Source: Tessaracoccus coleopterorum
GTDB taxonomy: Bacteria > Actinomycetota > Actinomycetes > Propionibacteriales > Propionibacteriaceae
DNA: 64,000 nt
NCBI RefSeq assembly: GCF_011174705.1
Contig: NZ_JAANIJ010000001.1
Location: 1,054,001-1,118,000 of the forward strand
Reading direction: 5' to 3'
Below the pieces are notes generated by a model, which worked only from the letters and a program-made list of their open reading frames with translations, was not told the origin of the DNA and searched no databases. Shown one piece after another: positions 46,179-54,687 of the stretch. The position numbers and the translations under genes are program-made. Within the stretch, counting starts at the first letter, position 1; each line of letters opens with the position of its first letter.

Positions 46179-46222
46179 CTGATCGGGACTGCCTCGTCCG
46201 TCTGATCGGGACTGCCTCGTCC
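46179..46222. repeat. Direct repeat of 21 bases upstream of the binding-protein gene
   Basis: CTGATCGGGACTGCCTCGTCC occurs at 46179-46199 and again at 46202-46222. It lies in the leader of the ABC operon between the operator-like site and the start codon. It could be a binding site pair or an assembly duplication. Confidence 0.7.
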
Positions 46223-46249
46223 TGGTACGGTGGTGGTGCTGCTCTGCAA

Positions 46250-46260
46250 GATTAAACGTT
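46250..46260 (-). promoter_or_regulatory. Candidate LacI-type operator of the ABC importer operon
   Basis: GATTAAACGTT on the plus strand, which is AACGTTTAATC on the minus strand, the same 11 bases as at 39197-39207. It lies 183 bases upstream of the binding-protein start. I could not assign convincing -35 and -10 boxes here. Confidence 0.5.
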
Positions 46261-46423
46261 ACATCAATCATGACCGAAGCACGTTTGCGCGTCAAGTCTT
46301 TGGTCCCGGGAAGTGAGAATCGGGCAGTACCGCAGGGTAGTCGGACGGGGCACAGACCCCGACGCGCGCGAGCGCGGCCGCCACGGCGATGTGCACACAG
46401 CGGTCGTTCCGCGAAGAGACGCG

Positions 46424-46582
46424 GACATACTTCAGCATCCGCTGCGCCGTCGGCGACTTCCGGCAGATCTTCGCCGCCCACTCCAGGCCGACGCCCTCCA
46501 GCTGCTCGCGCGGGCACGCCAGGTGCACCATGCCCATGCGGTGTCCATCCTCTGCATCGTGGACGTCGACGAGGAAGCCGAT
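46424..46582 (-). pseudogene. Remnant of a menB/enoyl-CoA hydratase-like gene
   Basis: A 53-codon open stretch reads IGFLVDVHDAEDGHRMGMVH then LACPREQLEGVGLEWAAKIC and RKSPTAQRMLKYV. This matches the segment of 1,4-dihydroxy-2-naphthoyl-CoA synthase (menaquinone synthesis) from the active-site helix to the C-terminal helix, where family members read like MGLVN...LE...W...SPTA-R-LK. A stop codon precedes it and unrelated sequence follows; the rest of the gene is absent. Probably a leftover from rearrangement next to the tRNA gene. Confidence 0.5.
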
Positions 46583-46687
46583 CGCCTACCCCGGCCGCAT
46601 TCACACCATCCGCGATACCCTCGCGACCGCACGTTTGGAAGCAGGGGTCCCCGATCGCCAGGGGCCGACGTGTGACCCGGCAAACAG

Positions 46688-46720
46688 GAAAAAGCCCTCC
46701 AATCCGAACTTGGAGGGGTT
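46688..46720 (-). terminator. Intrinsic terminator of tRNA-Gln
   Basis: On the minus strand CCCTCCAA and TTGGAGGG arms (8 bases, 7-base loop) are followed by CTTTTTCC. It lies 26 bases after the tRNA 3' end. Confidence 0.8.
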
Positions 46721-46745
46721 TCGGCCTTGTCAGAGGCCATCTCGG

Positions 46746-46824
46746 CTCCCCGGGTAGGAGTCGAACCTACTTCGCTAATCCTGATTCAAAGTCAGGCGGG
46801 CCCTGCCGAAAGACCAACCGGGGA
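46746..46824 (-). tRNA. tRNA-Gln (anticodon TTG)
   Basis: Acceptor arms TCCCCGG and CCGGGGA pair fully; the anticodon arm CCTGA-CTTTGAA-TCAGG has anticodon TTG; the T arm is GTAGG-TTCGACT-CCTAC. No CCA is encoded; the discriminator base is G. The D region is two bases longer than usual and the variable loop is about 9 bases, so the molecule is 79 long instead of about 75. Either an unusual isoacceptor or affected by sequence errors. Confidence 0.75.
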
Positions 46825-46981
46825 ACGGCCCCTGCGGGCCGAGCCTTGAGTCTATCGTCAGCCACGTGACGCGACCAGCCGGACCCGCACGGTTTGTCCA
46901 CAGGCCCGGGTCGACACGTGACGCGCGGGCGCTGCCGCCCGATAGTTGGACACAACCGATCTGATGAGAGGAGTGTCGGCC

Positions 46982-47550
46982 ATGGAGAAGATCCGGTGCT
47001 TCGGCGCGGGCGACCCGCTGTACGAGGCGTACCACGACGATGAGTGGGGCCGTCCGGTCGACGACAGCCCCGACGAGCACGCGCTGCTCGAACGGATCTG
47101 CCTGGAGGGGCGCAGGCGGGCCTCAGCTGGATCACGGTGCTTCGCAAGAGGGAGGGCTACCGCGAGGCCTTCCACGGCTTCGACCCGGAGAAGGTCGCGG
47201 CGATGACCGACGAGGACGTCGACGCTCTGATGGGCAACGCCGGGATCGTGCGCAACCGGCAGAAGATCGAGGCCACCATCGGCAACGCTCGCGCGCTGCT
47301 GGAGATGCACCGTGACGGCGAGCGGCTGGGCGACCTGATCGCGCTGCACACCCCGGCGCCACGCGGGAGGGCACCCCTCACCTTCGCCGATGTGCCGACG
47401 CAGACGGCGGAGTCGGCCGCTCTCAGCCGGGAGTTGAAGAAGCGTGGTTTCCGCTTTGTCGGCCCCACCACGATGTATGCCACCCTGCAGGCGATCGGGG
47501 CGGTCGACGACCACATCCGAGGTTGCTTCCTGGCGCGGGCGGCCGACTGA
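46982..47550 (+). CDS. tag: DNA-3-methyladenine glycosylase I
   Basis: Base-excision repair enzyme removing 3-methyladenine. About 189 residues. Motifs: IRCFGAGDPLYEAYHDDEWG (zinc Cys and His), LERICLEGAQAGLSWITVLR (substrate pocket), REAFHGFDPEKVAAM, GNAGIVRNRQKIEATIGNAR, and C-terminal FRFVGPTTMYATLQAIGAVD with CFLARAAD. Start ATG 46982 behind GAGAGGAG. One shift near 47110 (a missing base in GGGG). Stands alone between tRNA-Gln and the CHAT gene. Confidence 0.92.
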
Positions 47551-47668
47551 GCCGGGCCCGGGCGGGATCAGGCCCGCGGCCCCCCATGACCGCAGGCCCG
47601 ACTCCCCCTCGCCCTTCCCGGTATCGGCCAGGCACCGGCGCCGAGCCGTCCGCGTCGCCGGACACCCG

Positions 47669-50093
47669 TCAGGAGTCACCGTCGGCCCCCGTGATACATG
47701 CGCGCCACGACGAACCGAAGCAGACGTAGGCGCCCGCTGCGGGGGTGCCGTTGACGGCGGCCGAGAGTGCCGTCGCCGCGTCCAGGCCGGCGATCAGGCC
47801 CGCGTGGTAGCGGGCCATGACGGTGGCGGCGAGCCGGTCACCCACCGGCGCGACGGGCGCGACGACGCACGCCACACCCGCCGCGAGAAACGCCGCGGTG
47901 AGGCCCAGCGGCTGGTCCCCCGGGCTGTGCGAGGCACGGCCCACCTCGCAGGCCGACAGCACCACGTGGCTGGCGCGGACGGGGCCGACGTCAAGTTCGT
48001 GGGCGACGACGATGCCCTCGTCGAGCAGCAGATTGGAGAACAATGGGTTGTCACCGCGGTGGGTGCCGTGCGCCGCCACGTGCACCAGATCGCAGTCGGC
48101 GAGCGCCTCCGCGAGCGACCCGGGGTGGGGGTCGCTCCCCATGCGCGCTGTATCTCGCTCACCTCCCTACGGGCCCCATCCAGGTCGGGGCCGGCCAGGG
48201 CCCCGACCACGGGCCCCTCGATGCGTCGCGCACCGGTGGCCCATCCCGAAGCCGTCGGGGAGACCGTAACGGGACGGTCGAGCAACGCCGACCAGGGGAC
48301 GCCGGTGAGCACGCGCGACGGCACCACCACCAGTTCGCGGCCCAACTCGCCCAACGGCTCGATCACGGCCCGGCGCAGCGCATCCAAACGGGCGGCGAGC
48401 GAGGCCCGCACCACCGAGCCGACCGGATGCCCGTCGGGCAACGACGCCTCGGCGGCGAGGTCGCTGTGGACGGCGGCCACGAGCGCGGCCAGCACGTCCT
48501 CGTCACCGAGGCGGACCCGCCGGGCCCCACGGCCGTCAAGCAGCGCAACCCACGTCTCCCTCCCCCGGGCACACAGATCGCCAGGGTCGCCCCCGCCTCA
48601 CGTGCGGCGGTGCGCAGCCGGGACGCTGGGAGGGTCTCGGCCGACAGGGGGACGGTCGGACGGGTCGTCCAACTCCTCGCCCGGAGCTCCCGTTCGGCCT
48701 CGATCACGTTCCGGCGCAGCGCGGCGTCTCCGGGGCGCCCGCGAACTCGGCGCGCACCCTTCGCAGCTGAGCCACCGCCATGGCGACCATCGGGTCGGGG
48801 TCGGGACGGACCCTCGGCATCGGCCGGGCGGCGGCCCGCCACCGCTCGGCCGCGTCAACGAGGGCGTCGACACCCCGCCGACCTGGGAGCCGCTCGGCCA
48901 GGTCCAGGTCGAGGGCCAGCGCAGGCTGCCCGTGGAGGGCGACCGCTGCCCGCAGGTCGAGGCTAGCCACGCCCAACTGCGCCCTGAGCAGCTCGGCGCT
49001 CGCAGCCCGCATCCGACGCCTGGCCGAACCGGTCGCGCCCATGGCCGCGTCGTAGCGGGCGAGCGCGACGAGGCCCGCGATCCGCCGCGACACGACCGGT
49101 GACGAGGCCAACGCCCGCACCGCCCGGAGCAGCTGCACCGGCGGTTCCCCTGCCAGCTGCTGCAGCGCGATGGCCGCGGCCGGTTCCGCCACCCACCGGT
49201 CACGCTCCGTCGAGGCCTCCTCCCACAACCGGAGGGCCGCCGGGGCTCGGGCGGGCGATCAGCGCCGCGAGCCGACATCGTCGTTCCCAGAACGGCTCGT
49301 CGCGGGCGGCGAAACTACGGGCGGCGCGGCGCGCATGCCGGATGGCGTCGTCGGAGCGGCCGAGCAGCAGTTCGGCCCGGGCTCGCTCGAGGTCGGCCTC
49401 GGCGCTCACCTGGCGTCCGGCCCGGGCAGCGCTCCGAGGACGTCGAGCGCCTCCTCGGCCAGGCCCGCCTCCAGCATCACCCGGGCCCTGTCGAGCCTGG
49501 CCACGCCACGGTCCACATCGACCTGCAGGTCGTCAGCCTCCCCGTCGCGGCCAGCGCCGCGGGCAGGTCGCCGCGGAGGAACTGCACCCAGCCGAGGTTG
49601 TGCCCGGCGATGAACGCGAGCGGCAGCAGTTCGAGGGAGCGGGCCAGCTCGGTTGCCTCCATCAGGTCGGCCGCGGCCTCGTCGAGGCGCCGGAGTTCAG
49701 AGGCGAGCGTCGCACGGTTCACCAGGAACCGCACCCGGTCGGGGTCGGGTAGGGCGGCGCCGTCGATGCGGGACAGCACCCGCCAGGCTCCGCGCAGGTC
49801 ACCGCCGCGGGCCCTGAAGATCCCGCCCTGCACGGCCGCTGCCGCCGTGACGGCCGGTAGGCCCGCGCGGGAGGACGACCTCCGCAGCCGGTCGAGCACC
49901 GCGAGCGCCGCGTCCAATCCCTGCCGCTCGAACGTCACCCATGTCGAGGAGATCCGGATCCGGAGCCGCAGCTCGACGTCATCGGGGCGCACGCCTCGAT
50001 GGCGCGCCGCAGGAGACGGTCGGCCCGGTCGGTGCGCTGCTGTGCCAGCGCAGTCCGGGCCGCGTCGTAGAGGTCCTGCGCCTGTGCGCTCAC
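47669..50093 (-). CDS. CHAT-domain caspase-like protease with TPR-type N-terminus
   Basis: About 807 residues, cytoplasmic (no signal or membrane segment). The first 550 residues are helical repeats rich in Ala/Arg/Leu with TPR character (AQDLYDAARTALAQQRTDRA, DLRGAWRVLSRIDGAALPDP, DAIRHARRAARSFAARDEPF). The C-terminal 250 residues are a CHAT domain: VVPSRVLTGVPWSALLDRPV, catalytic His in LVHVAAHGTHRGDNPLFSNL and catalytic Cys in VVLSACEVGRASH. Last gene of an operon with an S8 protease, sigma factor and small protein; start GTG 50093 directly follows the previous stop. About six one-base shifts. CHAT proteases with TPRs are known in bacterial signalling and conflict systems (for example Craspase); the target here is unknown. 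Confidence 0.85.
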
Positions 50094-50555
50094 CTACACC
50101 TCGATGCTCGGAGTGATGACCGGCCTGGCCCCTCCCTGTCCGGGTGATGCGGAACCGGACGGGCCCGTGCGGCACCGAGGTCCACACCAGTCGGCCGGTC
50201 GCATCCGAGACCGTCTCGAGCACCTCGGCACCGGTGAGGAGCTGGACGGCGATTCCGCCGCCGGTGACCCAGCCATCGATCCGCACCCGTCGCTCCACCT
50301 CGGTGAGGGTGATCATCAGGCTGAGGGAGGAGGCCGTGAAGGTGATGGTGGTTGCCGGTTCCGACCGTACGACCTCGAGCCCGCCGTCCACGAGGACCGC
50401 CAGTTCAGCCTCCATGAGGGCGACGGAGACGGCCGTCAGCATCCGGTCGGTAAGGCCTTCGGGACGGGGTCGTGCAGGTCGGCCGCCCACCCGATCCGGT
50501 CGATCAGTTCCATGTCGTCGGCTGTGAGGAAGGCATCGGGGTCGTAGGCGTTCAT
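50094..50555 (-). CDS. Small beta-rich protein of the CHAT operon
   Basis: I do not recognise a family. About 153 residues. N-terminal helical stretch (DPDAFLTADDMELIDRIGWA), then a long beta-rich part (LVDGGLEVVRSEPATTITFT, ERRVRIDGWVTGGGIAVQLL, GRLVWTSVPHGPVRFRITRT) that looks like an immunoglobulin or transthyretin-like sandwich. No membrane segment. Start ATG 50555 overlaps the sigma-factor stop (ATGA); its stop directly precedes the CHAT start. One-base shifts near 50455 and 50135. The place after an ECF sigma factor is where an anti-sigma factor often sits, but the usual zinc-finger or membrane features are missing. Confidence 0.75.
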
Positions 50556-51122
50556 CGGTCGCTCCAGGCAGGATCGGTCAGCAGTGCGTCGCGCAGCGCG
50601 GCGAGGCAGCGGCCCCGCGTCGGCCCGATCGAACCGACCGGCATCCCGAGGGCGGCCGAGATGGCCGAGTAGTCGGGTACGGCGGCGAACGCGACGACGC
50701 GCAGCAGCGCCTGGCAGCGGGGTTGAGGGAGGTGACGTGTCGCCACAGGAGCGCTGCGCGGTCGTTGGTCTCGACGACGGACTCGGGGCCCGGCGCCGGG
50801 GAGACGGGCTCGACCTCCATCGGCTCGGTCCGCGGACGGCCCGCCACCCGCCACGCCTCGCGACGGACGGTGGTCAGCAGCCAGGCGAACACCGCCTGCG
50901 GATCGCGGACGGCCTGCGCGTTGCCTGCCAGCGTGACCCACCCGTTCTGGACCACGTCCTCGGCCTGGGCGTGGTCGAGGCCGCTCGAGCGGGCGACGGC
51001 CCAGAGGCACGGGGTGAGGAGGGTGACGAGGTCGGCCATCCGTCCGGTGTCTCCGCCGAGGTAGTCGCGGAAGGCCTCCGCCGCCTGCCCGGCCAGCGAC
51101 CCGGTCGCCCCGGGGTGCTCAC
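50552..51122 (-). CDS. ECF-type RNA polymerase sigma factor
   Basis: About 190 residues. Region 2: FRDYLGGDTGRMADLVTLLT, LDHAQAEDVVQNGWVTLAGN, DPQAVFAWLLTTVRREAWRV; linker; region 4: QALLRVVAFAAVPDYSAISA, LGMPVGSIGPTRGRCLAALR. Start GTG 51122 follows GGAGG and overlaps the protease stop (GTGA). Shifts near 51110 and 50720. The GxIGPTRGRCL motif is the form seen in many actinobacterial sigma factors of this kind. Probably controls its own operon or a stress regulon (inference). Confidence 0.87.
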
Positions 51123-52604
51123 GGCCTCCACCCCAGCTCACCGTCGAGGGCGACCCAGGCCCGCTTGAGTGCCACTCCGGGATCGGTGTCGGCCAGGCTC
51201 CTGTCGGCGGCCAACCGGGCCGCGAGCTGCCCGGCGAGGACCGAGCCGGCGAAGGAGGTGCCCGACCAGGTGCCGAAGCCACCGGTGAAGTCGTCCGGGT
51301 CGATCGTGGCGCGGGCGGGTCGCCGTCGAGCCTCGCCGTCGGCTGCAACTCCCCGTTCAGAGTCGTCGGCATGGTACTGACCAACGCGGCCCCGGGCCGG
51401 TGGCAGGAGATCCAGTCGCCCGCGTTGCTGAAGTACGACGCGGTCGACCCGTCGGGGTTGAGCGACCCGACGCTGACCAGCGGCACCCGTCCCGGGTCCA
51501 GCGTCGGCTCGGTCTGGCCCGCGAAGGCCGCCGGGTAGAGCCGTCGGGTGGTTGCCTGGTTGCCCGCTGCGGCCACCACCAGCACTCCGAGTCGACCGAG
51601 CTCCTGCAGGAGGGCCCTGAGCGGCGCATCCTCCAGTTCATCGTCGGGATCCTCGTGGTAGTAGCCGAGCGAGAGCGACAGCACGTCGATCGACTGGGCC
51701 GGGTCCTCGAGGCCGCTGACCACCTGCAGCTGCCGCACGAGCAGCAGCGCCAGCACCTGGAGGAGTGCGCCCTCGGGCATCGTGCCCGCATCGTCCAGCA
51801 GCGGGATCACCTGGATCCGCGCCTCGGGGCACAGCTGCCTGATGATGCCCGCGATGAAGGTGGCGTGCCCGGCGTCGGCCGGGAGGGCGCCGTCGAGCGG
51901 GTTCGAGGGGGCTCCGGGGCGACGGCAGGCACGTCGCCGCCGAGCCCGAGCCGGAGCCCGGCCGCGCTGACGTCGTCGGTGGCCTGCGCCGGATCATCGA
52001 ACCAGGGATGCTCACCGAGAGCCGTGTCGGGGACGACCACCAGCGGTTGGCGCTTCAGCCCCTGCGGCGCGCGGCCGGGTCGGGAAGCACCACGCTCGCG
52101 GGGGCGCGACCGCCGCTGCCTGGGCGGAGATACTCGGTGCCGGCCGGCGCACCCGCAGGCATGGAGACGTAGTAGGGCATGGAGACGTAGTAGGGCATGC
52201 CCTGGTACTGCGGGCCGGCCGTAGCCATCACGTGGTCGAGCTGCAGCCCTCTGGCGACCCTGGGTCGGCCCGCCGGGCGGCCTGCAGTACCGGCCAGGCG
52301 TCGACGGGGCGCCGCCGTCGAAGCGTTCGAGGCCGAATGAGGTCACCCAGACGTGGTCGAGGACCTGGGCGAAGCGGTCGTCGTCGAGGACCCGGCGGAG
52401 CACATCGCCCCGGGGCTCGACCACGCGGATGCCGAGGCCCTCGGAAACCTTGCGGAGGAGCTCCAGCGGAGCGTCCTGCGAGTGTCCCGGGAGCCCGCGG
52501 ACAAGGACGCGGTTCCCGAGGTACGTGACGGGGTCGGGTGCCCTGCCGGAGGGCAGCGCCTCGGACGCGTTGGGGTCGAGGATGAGGAGAGTGGTTGGGG
52601 ACAC
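51119..52604 (-). CDS. Cytoplasmic subtilisin-like (S8) serine protease
   Basis: About 495 residues, no signal peptide. After an N-terminal region (SPTTLLILDPNASEALPSG...VLDHVWVTSFGLERFDGG) comes a Pro/Tyr linker with a repeated PYYVSM, then the S8 fold: Asp in PLVVVPDTALGEHPWF, His in DAGHATFIAGIIRQLCPEA, oxyanion region LVVAAAGNQATTRRLYPAAF, Ser in WSGTSFAGSVLAGQLAA. All triad residues are present. Start GTG 52604 follows GGAGGAAG. First gene of the four-gene operon. One-base shifts near 52310, 52120, 51915 and 51330. Confidence 0.87.
52161..52196. repeat. 18-base tandem duplication inside the S8 protease gene
   Basis: ATGGAGACGTAGTAGGGC occurs twice in a row. On the coding strand it adds the six residues PYYVSM a second time in the linker before the catalytic domain. 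In-frame, so tolerated. Confidence 0.85.
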
Positions 52605-53267
52605 GGAACTTCCTCCGATCGCAGGCCTGCTACACCCGGCAGGAGTCCCCACTCCCTCTCCTGATACAGCTGAGATTCTGGCACCGGCGTGGTGTGGTCC
52701 GCGGGCCAAACGCCGAACCGGCCACGGTCGCTCGCCGGGCGTCGCCCACCTTCCGCCGTCGACGCATGCCCGGACGGGCGCGACCTGTGCACTACGGCAC
52801 GTGACAAGCACGAACGCCGGTGTCGGCGACATGGCTGGCGTGCGCAGGCGAGGTCCGGCCGTCGGGGATCCGGCGGCAACGCCGTCCAAGCTGACACCCG
52901 GGCAATCAGTGGCCACTATTTCCAGGCAGACCGACCAGAATCGGCTACTGGCCGATTCTCACGGGGAGGCCCGGCAGGGTCGGCCCGGCCAGGACGACGA
53001 CGGCAACGCCGTCCAAGCTGACACCCGGGCAATCAGTGGCCACTATTTCCAGGCAGACCGACCAGAATCGGCTACTGGCCGATTCTCACGGGCAAGCCCG
53101 GCAGGGGTCGGCCCGGCCAGGACGACGACGGCAACACCGTCCAAGCTGACACCCGGGCAATCAGTGGCCACTAATTCCAGGCAGACCGACCAGAATCGGC
53201 TACTGGCCGATTTTGGGGGAGGCCCCAGCCGGGGTGCGGCGGACGGTCGTACGGTAGGTTTCGGAGC
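52605..53267. other. 663-base intergenic region with a second repeat array
   Basis: Divergent gap between the protease operon and ispE. From 52605 to 52863 no gene or clear promoter boxes could be named. From 52864 to 53215 lies repeat array B. The last 52 bases lead into ispE. Confidence 0.6.
52864..53215 (+). repeat. Tandem repeat array B, three units of about 127 bp
   Basis: Three near-identical units (period 127-128) with CGGCAAC at 52874, 53001 and 53129. Each ends with AGAATCGGCTACTGGCCGATT, a hairpin with 7- to 9-base stem and 5-base loop, and has the palindrome AGTGGCCACT about 25 bases before it. The core of about 54 bases matches array A at 33473-33701 in inverted orientation. The third unit differs at one base (AATTCC) and is followed by TTTT. 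Confidence 0.88.
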
Positions 53268-54167
53268 GTGACCAGAGCTGTGCGGGTGCGCGTCCCTGCC
53301 AAGGTGAATCTGGCCCTGCGCGTCGGCGGGACCGACCCCCAGGGTTTCCACAAGCTCGGCACCGTTTTCCAGGCCGTCAGCCTCGGCGACGAGGTGATCG
53401 CCCAGGCCGCCCCGGCGGGCCAGTTCCGCCTCTCCTTCCAAGGTGAGGGCGCGGGCTTCCTGCCCGTCGACGACACCAACCTCGCGATGCGGGCCGCCAA
53501 GCTCCTGGCCAGGCGCTTCGGCGTCGACGACGCGGGCGTCACCCTCACCATCCGCAAGCGCATCCCCGTCGCGGGCGGCATGGCCGGAGGCTCGGCCGAC
53601 GCCGCCGGGGTCCTCGTCGCCTGCAACGCCCTCTGGCATCTGGGGGCGACCCGCGACCAGCTCCAACCCCTCGCAGCCGTCCTCGGCTCGGACGTTCCGT
53701 TCCTGCTGCTCGGCGGCACCGCCATCGGCACGGGGCGCGGGATCGACCTCGCCCCCGTCATCACCTCGGGCACCTACCACTGGGCGTTCGCCCTCTCCCA
53801 CAGCGGTCTGTCCACCCCGTCGGTCTTCGGTGAGTTCGACCGGACGAGCGAGCCGGGCCCACCACGGTCCCGGCCCCGTTGCTCGAGGCGCTCCGCTCGG
53901 GCGACGCCGCCGCCGTCGGCGCGAACCTCACCAACGACCTCGAACGCCCCGCGATCGCCCTCCAGCCGAGCCTCGCCCACACCCTGCGGCTCGGCCTCGA
54001 GGCGGGGCGTTGGGCGCGATCGTCAGCGGTTCCGGGCCCACCTGCGCCTTCCTCGCCGGCTCCGACGCCCACAGCATCGAGCTCGCCGAGGCCCTCACCG
54101 TGTTCAGCGGTGTGCGCGCCGTCCGCCGCGCGTTCGGCCCGTCGCGGGCGCCCAGGTGTTGCCGTGA
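53268..54167 (+). CDS. ispE: 4-diphosphocytidyl-2-C-methyl-D-erythritol kinase
   Basis: GHMP kinase of the MEP isoprenoid pathway. About 300 residues. Motifs: VRVPAKVNLALRVGGTDPQG, ATP loop RIPVAGGMAGGSADAAGVLV, SDVPFLLLGGTAIGTGRG, and SGSGPTCAFLAGS near the C-terminus; end VAGAQVLP. Start GTG 53268 with GGAG close upstream. One-base shifts near 53860, 54010 and 54145. Its stop overlaps the next start (GTGA). Confidence 0.9.
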   Translation: MTRAVRVRVPAKVNLALRVGGTDPQGFHKLGTVFQAVSLGDEVIAQAAPAGQFRLSFQGEGAGFLPVDDTNLAMRAAKLLARRFGVDDAGVTLTIRKRIPVAGGMAGGSADAAGVLVACNALWHLGATRDQLQPLAAVLGSDVPFLLLGGTAIGTGRGIDLAPVITSGTYHWAFALSHSGLSTPSVFGEFDRTSEPGPPRSRPRCSRRSARATPPPSARTSPTTSNAPRSPSSRASPTPCGSASRRGVGRDRQRFRAHLRLPRRLRRPQHRARRGPHRVQRCARRPPRVRPVAGAQVLP

Positions 54168-54647
54168 ACGACGAGGTCGACGGCGTCGTCGAGGCCTGGG
54201 CGCGGGCCCGGCCTGACCTGAGCCTCGACTCGATGGAGATCTGGTCGCGCATCGACCGGCTCTCGGGCATCCTCGACGGCCACCGCAAGCGCGCCTTCAA
54301 CGCCCACACGATCGAGGGTTGGGAGTTCGACGTGCTCGCTGCCCTCCGCCGGTCGACGCCGCCCCACCGCCTCTCCCCGGCCAACTGCTGCGCGAGACGC
54401 ACGTCACCTCCGGCACCATGACCAACCGGGTCGACCGGCTCGTCAAGCGTGGCCTCGTGACGCGGGAGCAGGACCCGAACGACGGGCGCGGGGTGCTCGT
54501 GGCCATCACCCCCGACGGCTCCGCCCTCGTCGATGCGGCCATGACGTCGCTGCTGGATCTGGAGCAGGAACTGCTCGCCGGCTGGACGGGGCCGAGCGTT
54601 CCCTGCTGGCCGCGATGCTCCGCCGGCTTCTGCTCGCGTCGGAGTGA
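54164..54647 (+). CDS. MarR-family transcriptional regulator
   Basis: About 161 residues with a winged helix: SMEIWSRIDRLSGILDGHRK, FDVLAALRRSTPPHRLSPGQ-like segment, VTSGTMTNRVDRLVKRGLVT (recognition helix), EQDPNDGRGVLVAITPDG (wing), and a C-terminal helix ending LLRRLLLASE... with stop at 54645. Start GTG 54164 overlaps the ispE stop. One-base shifts near 54360 and 54600. The regulated gene is not evident; the IS element now follows it. Confidence 0.85.
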
Positions 54648-54687
54648 CCCCGCGGGGCCGGCCTCGCCCCGGCGGCGGGGCGCTAGC

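Noticed and set aside
46292-46423. Continuation of the menB-like remnant as a gene
   Set aside because: Residues after LKYV do not resemble the family and have no other recognisable feature.
47444-49102. 552-codon plus-strand open frame
   Set aside because: Antisense of the CHAT gene, overlapping tag; composition as expected for a shadow frame.
52864-53215. CRISPR array or coding repeat
   Set aside because: The full 127-base unit is repeated, not a short repeat with unique spacers; frames across it give no plausible protein.
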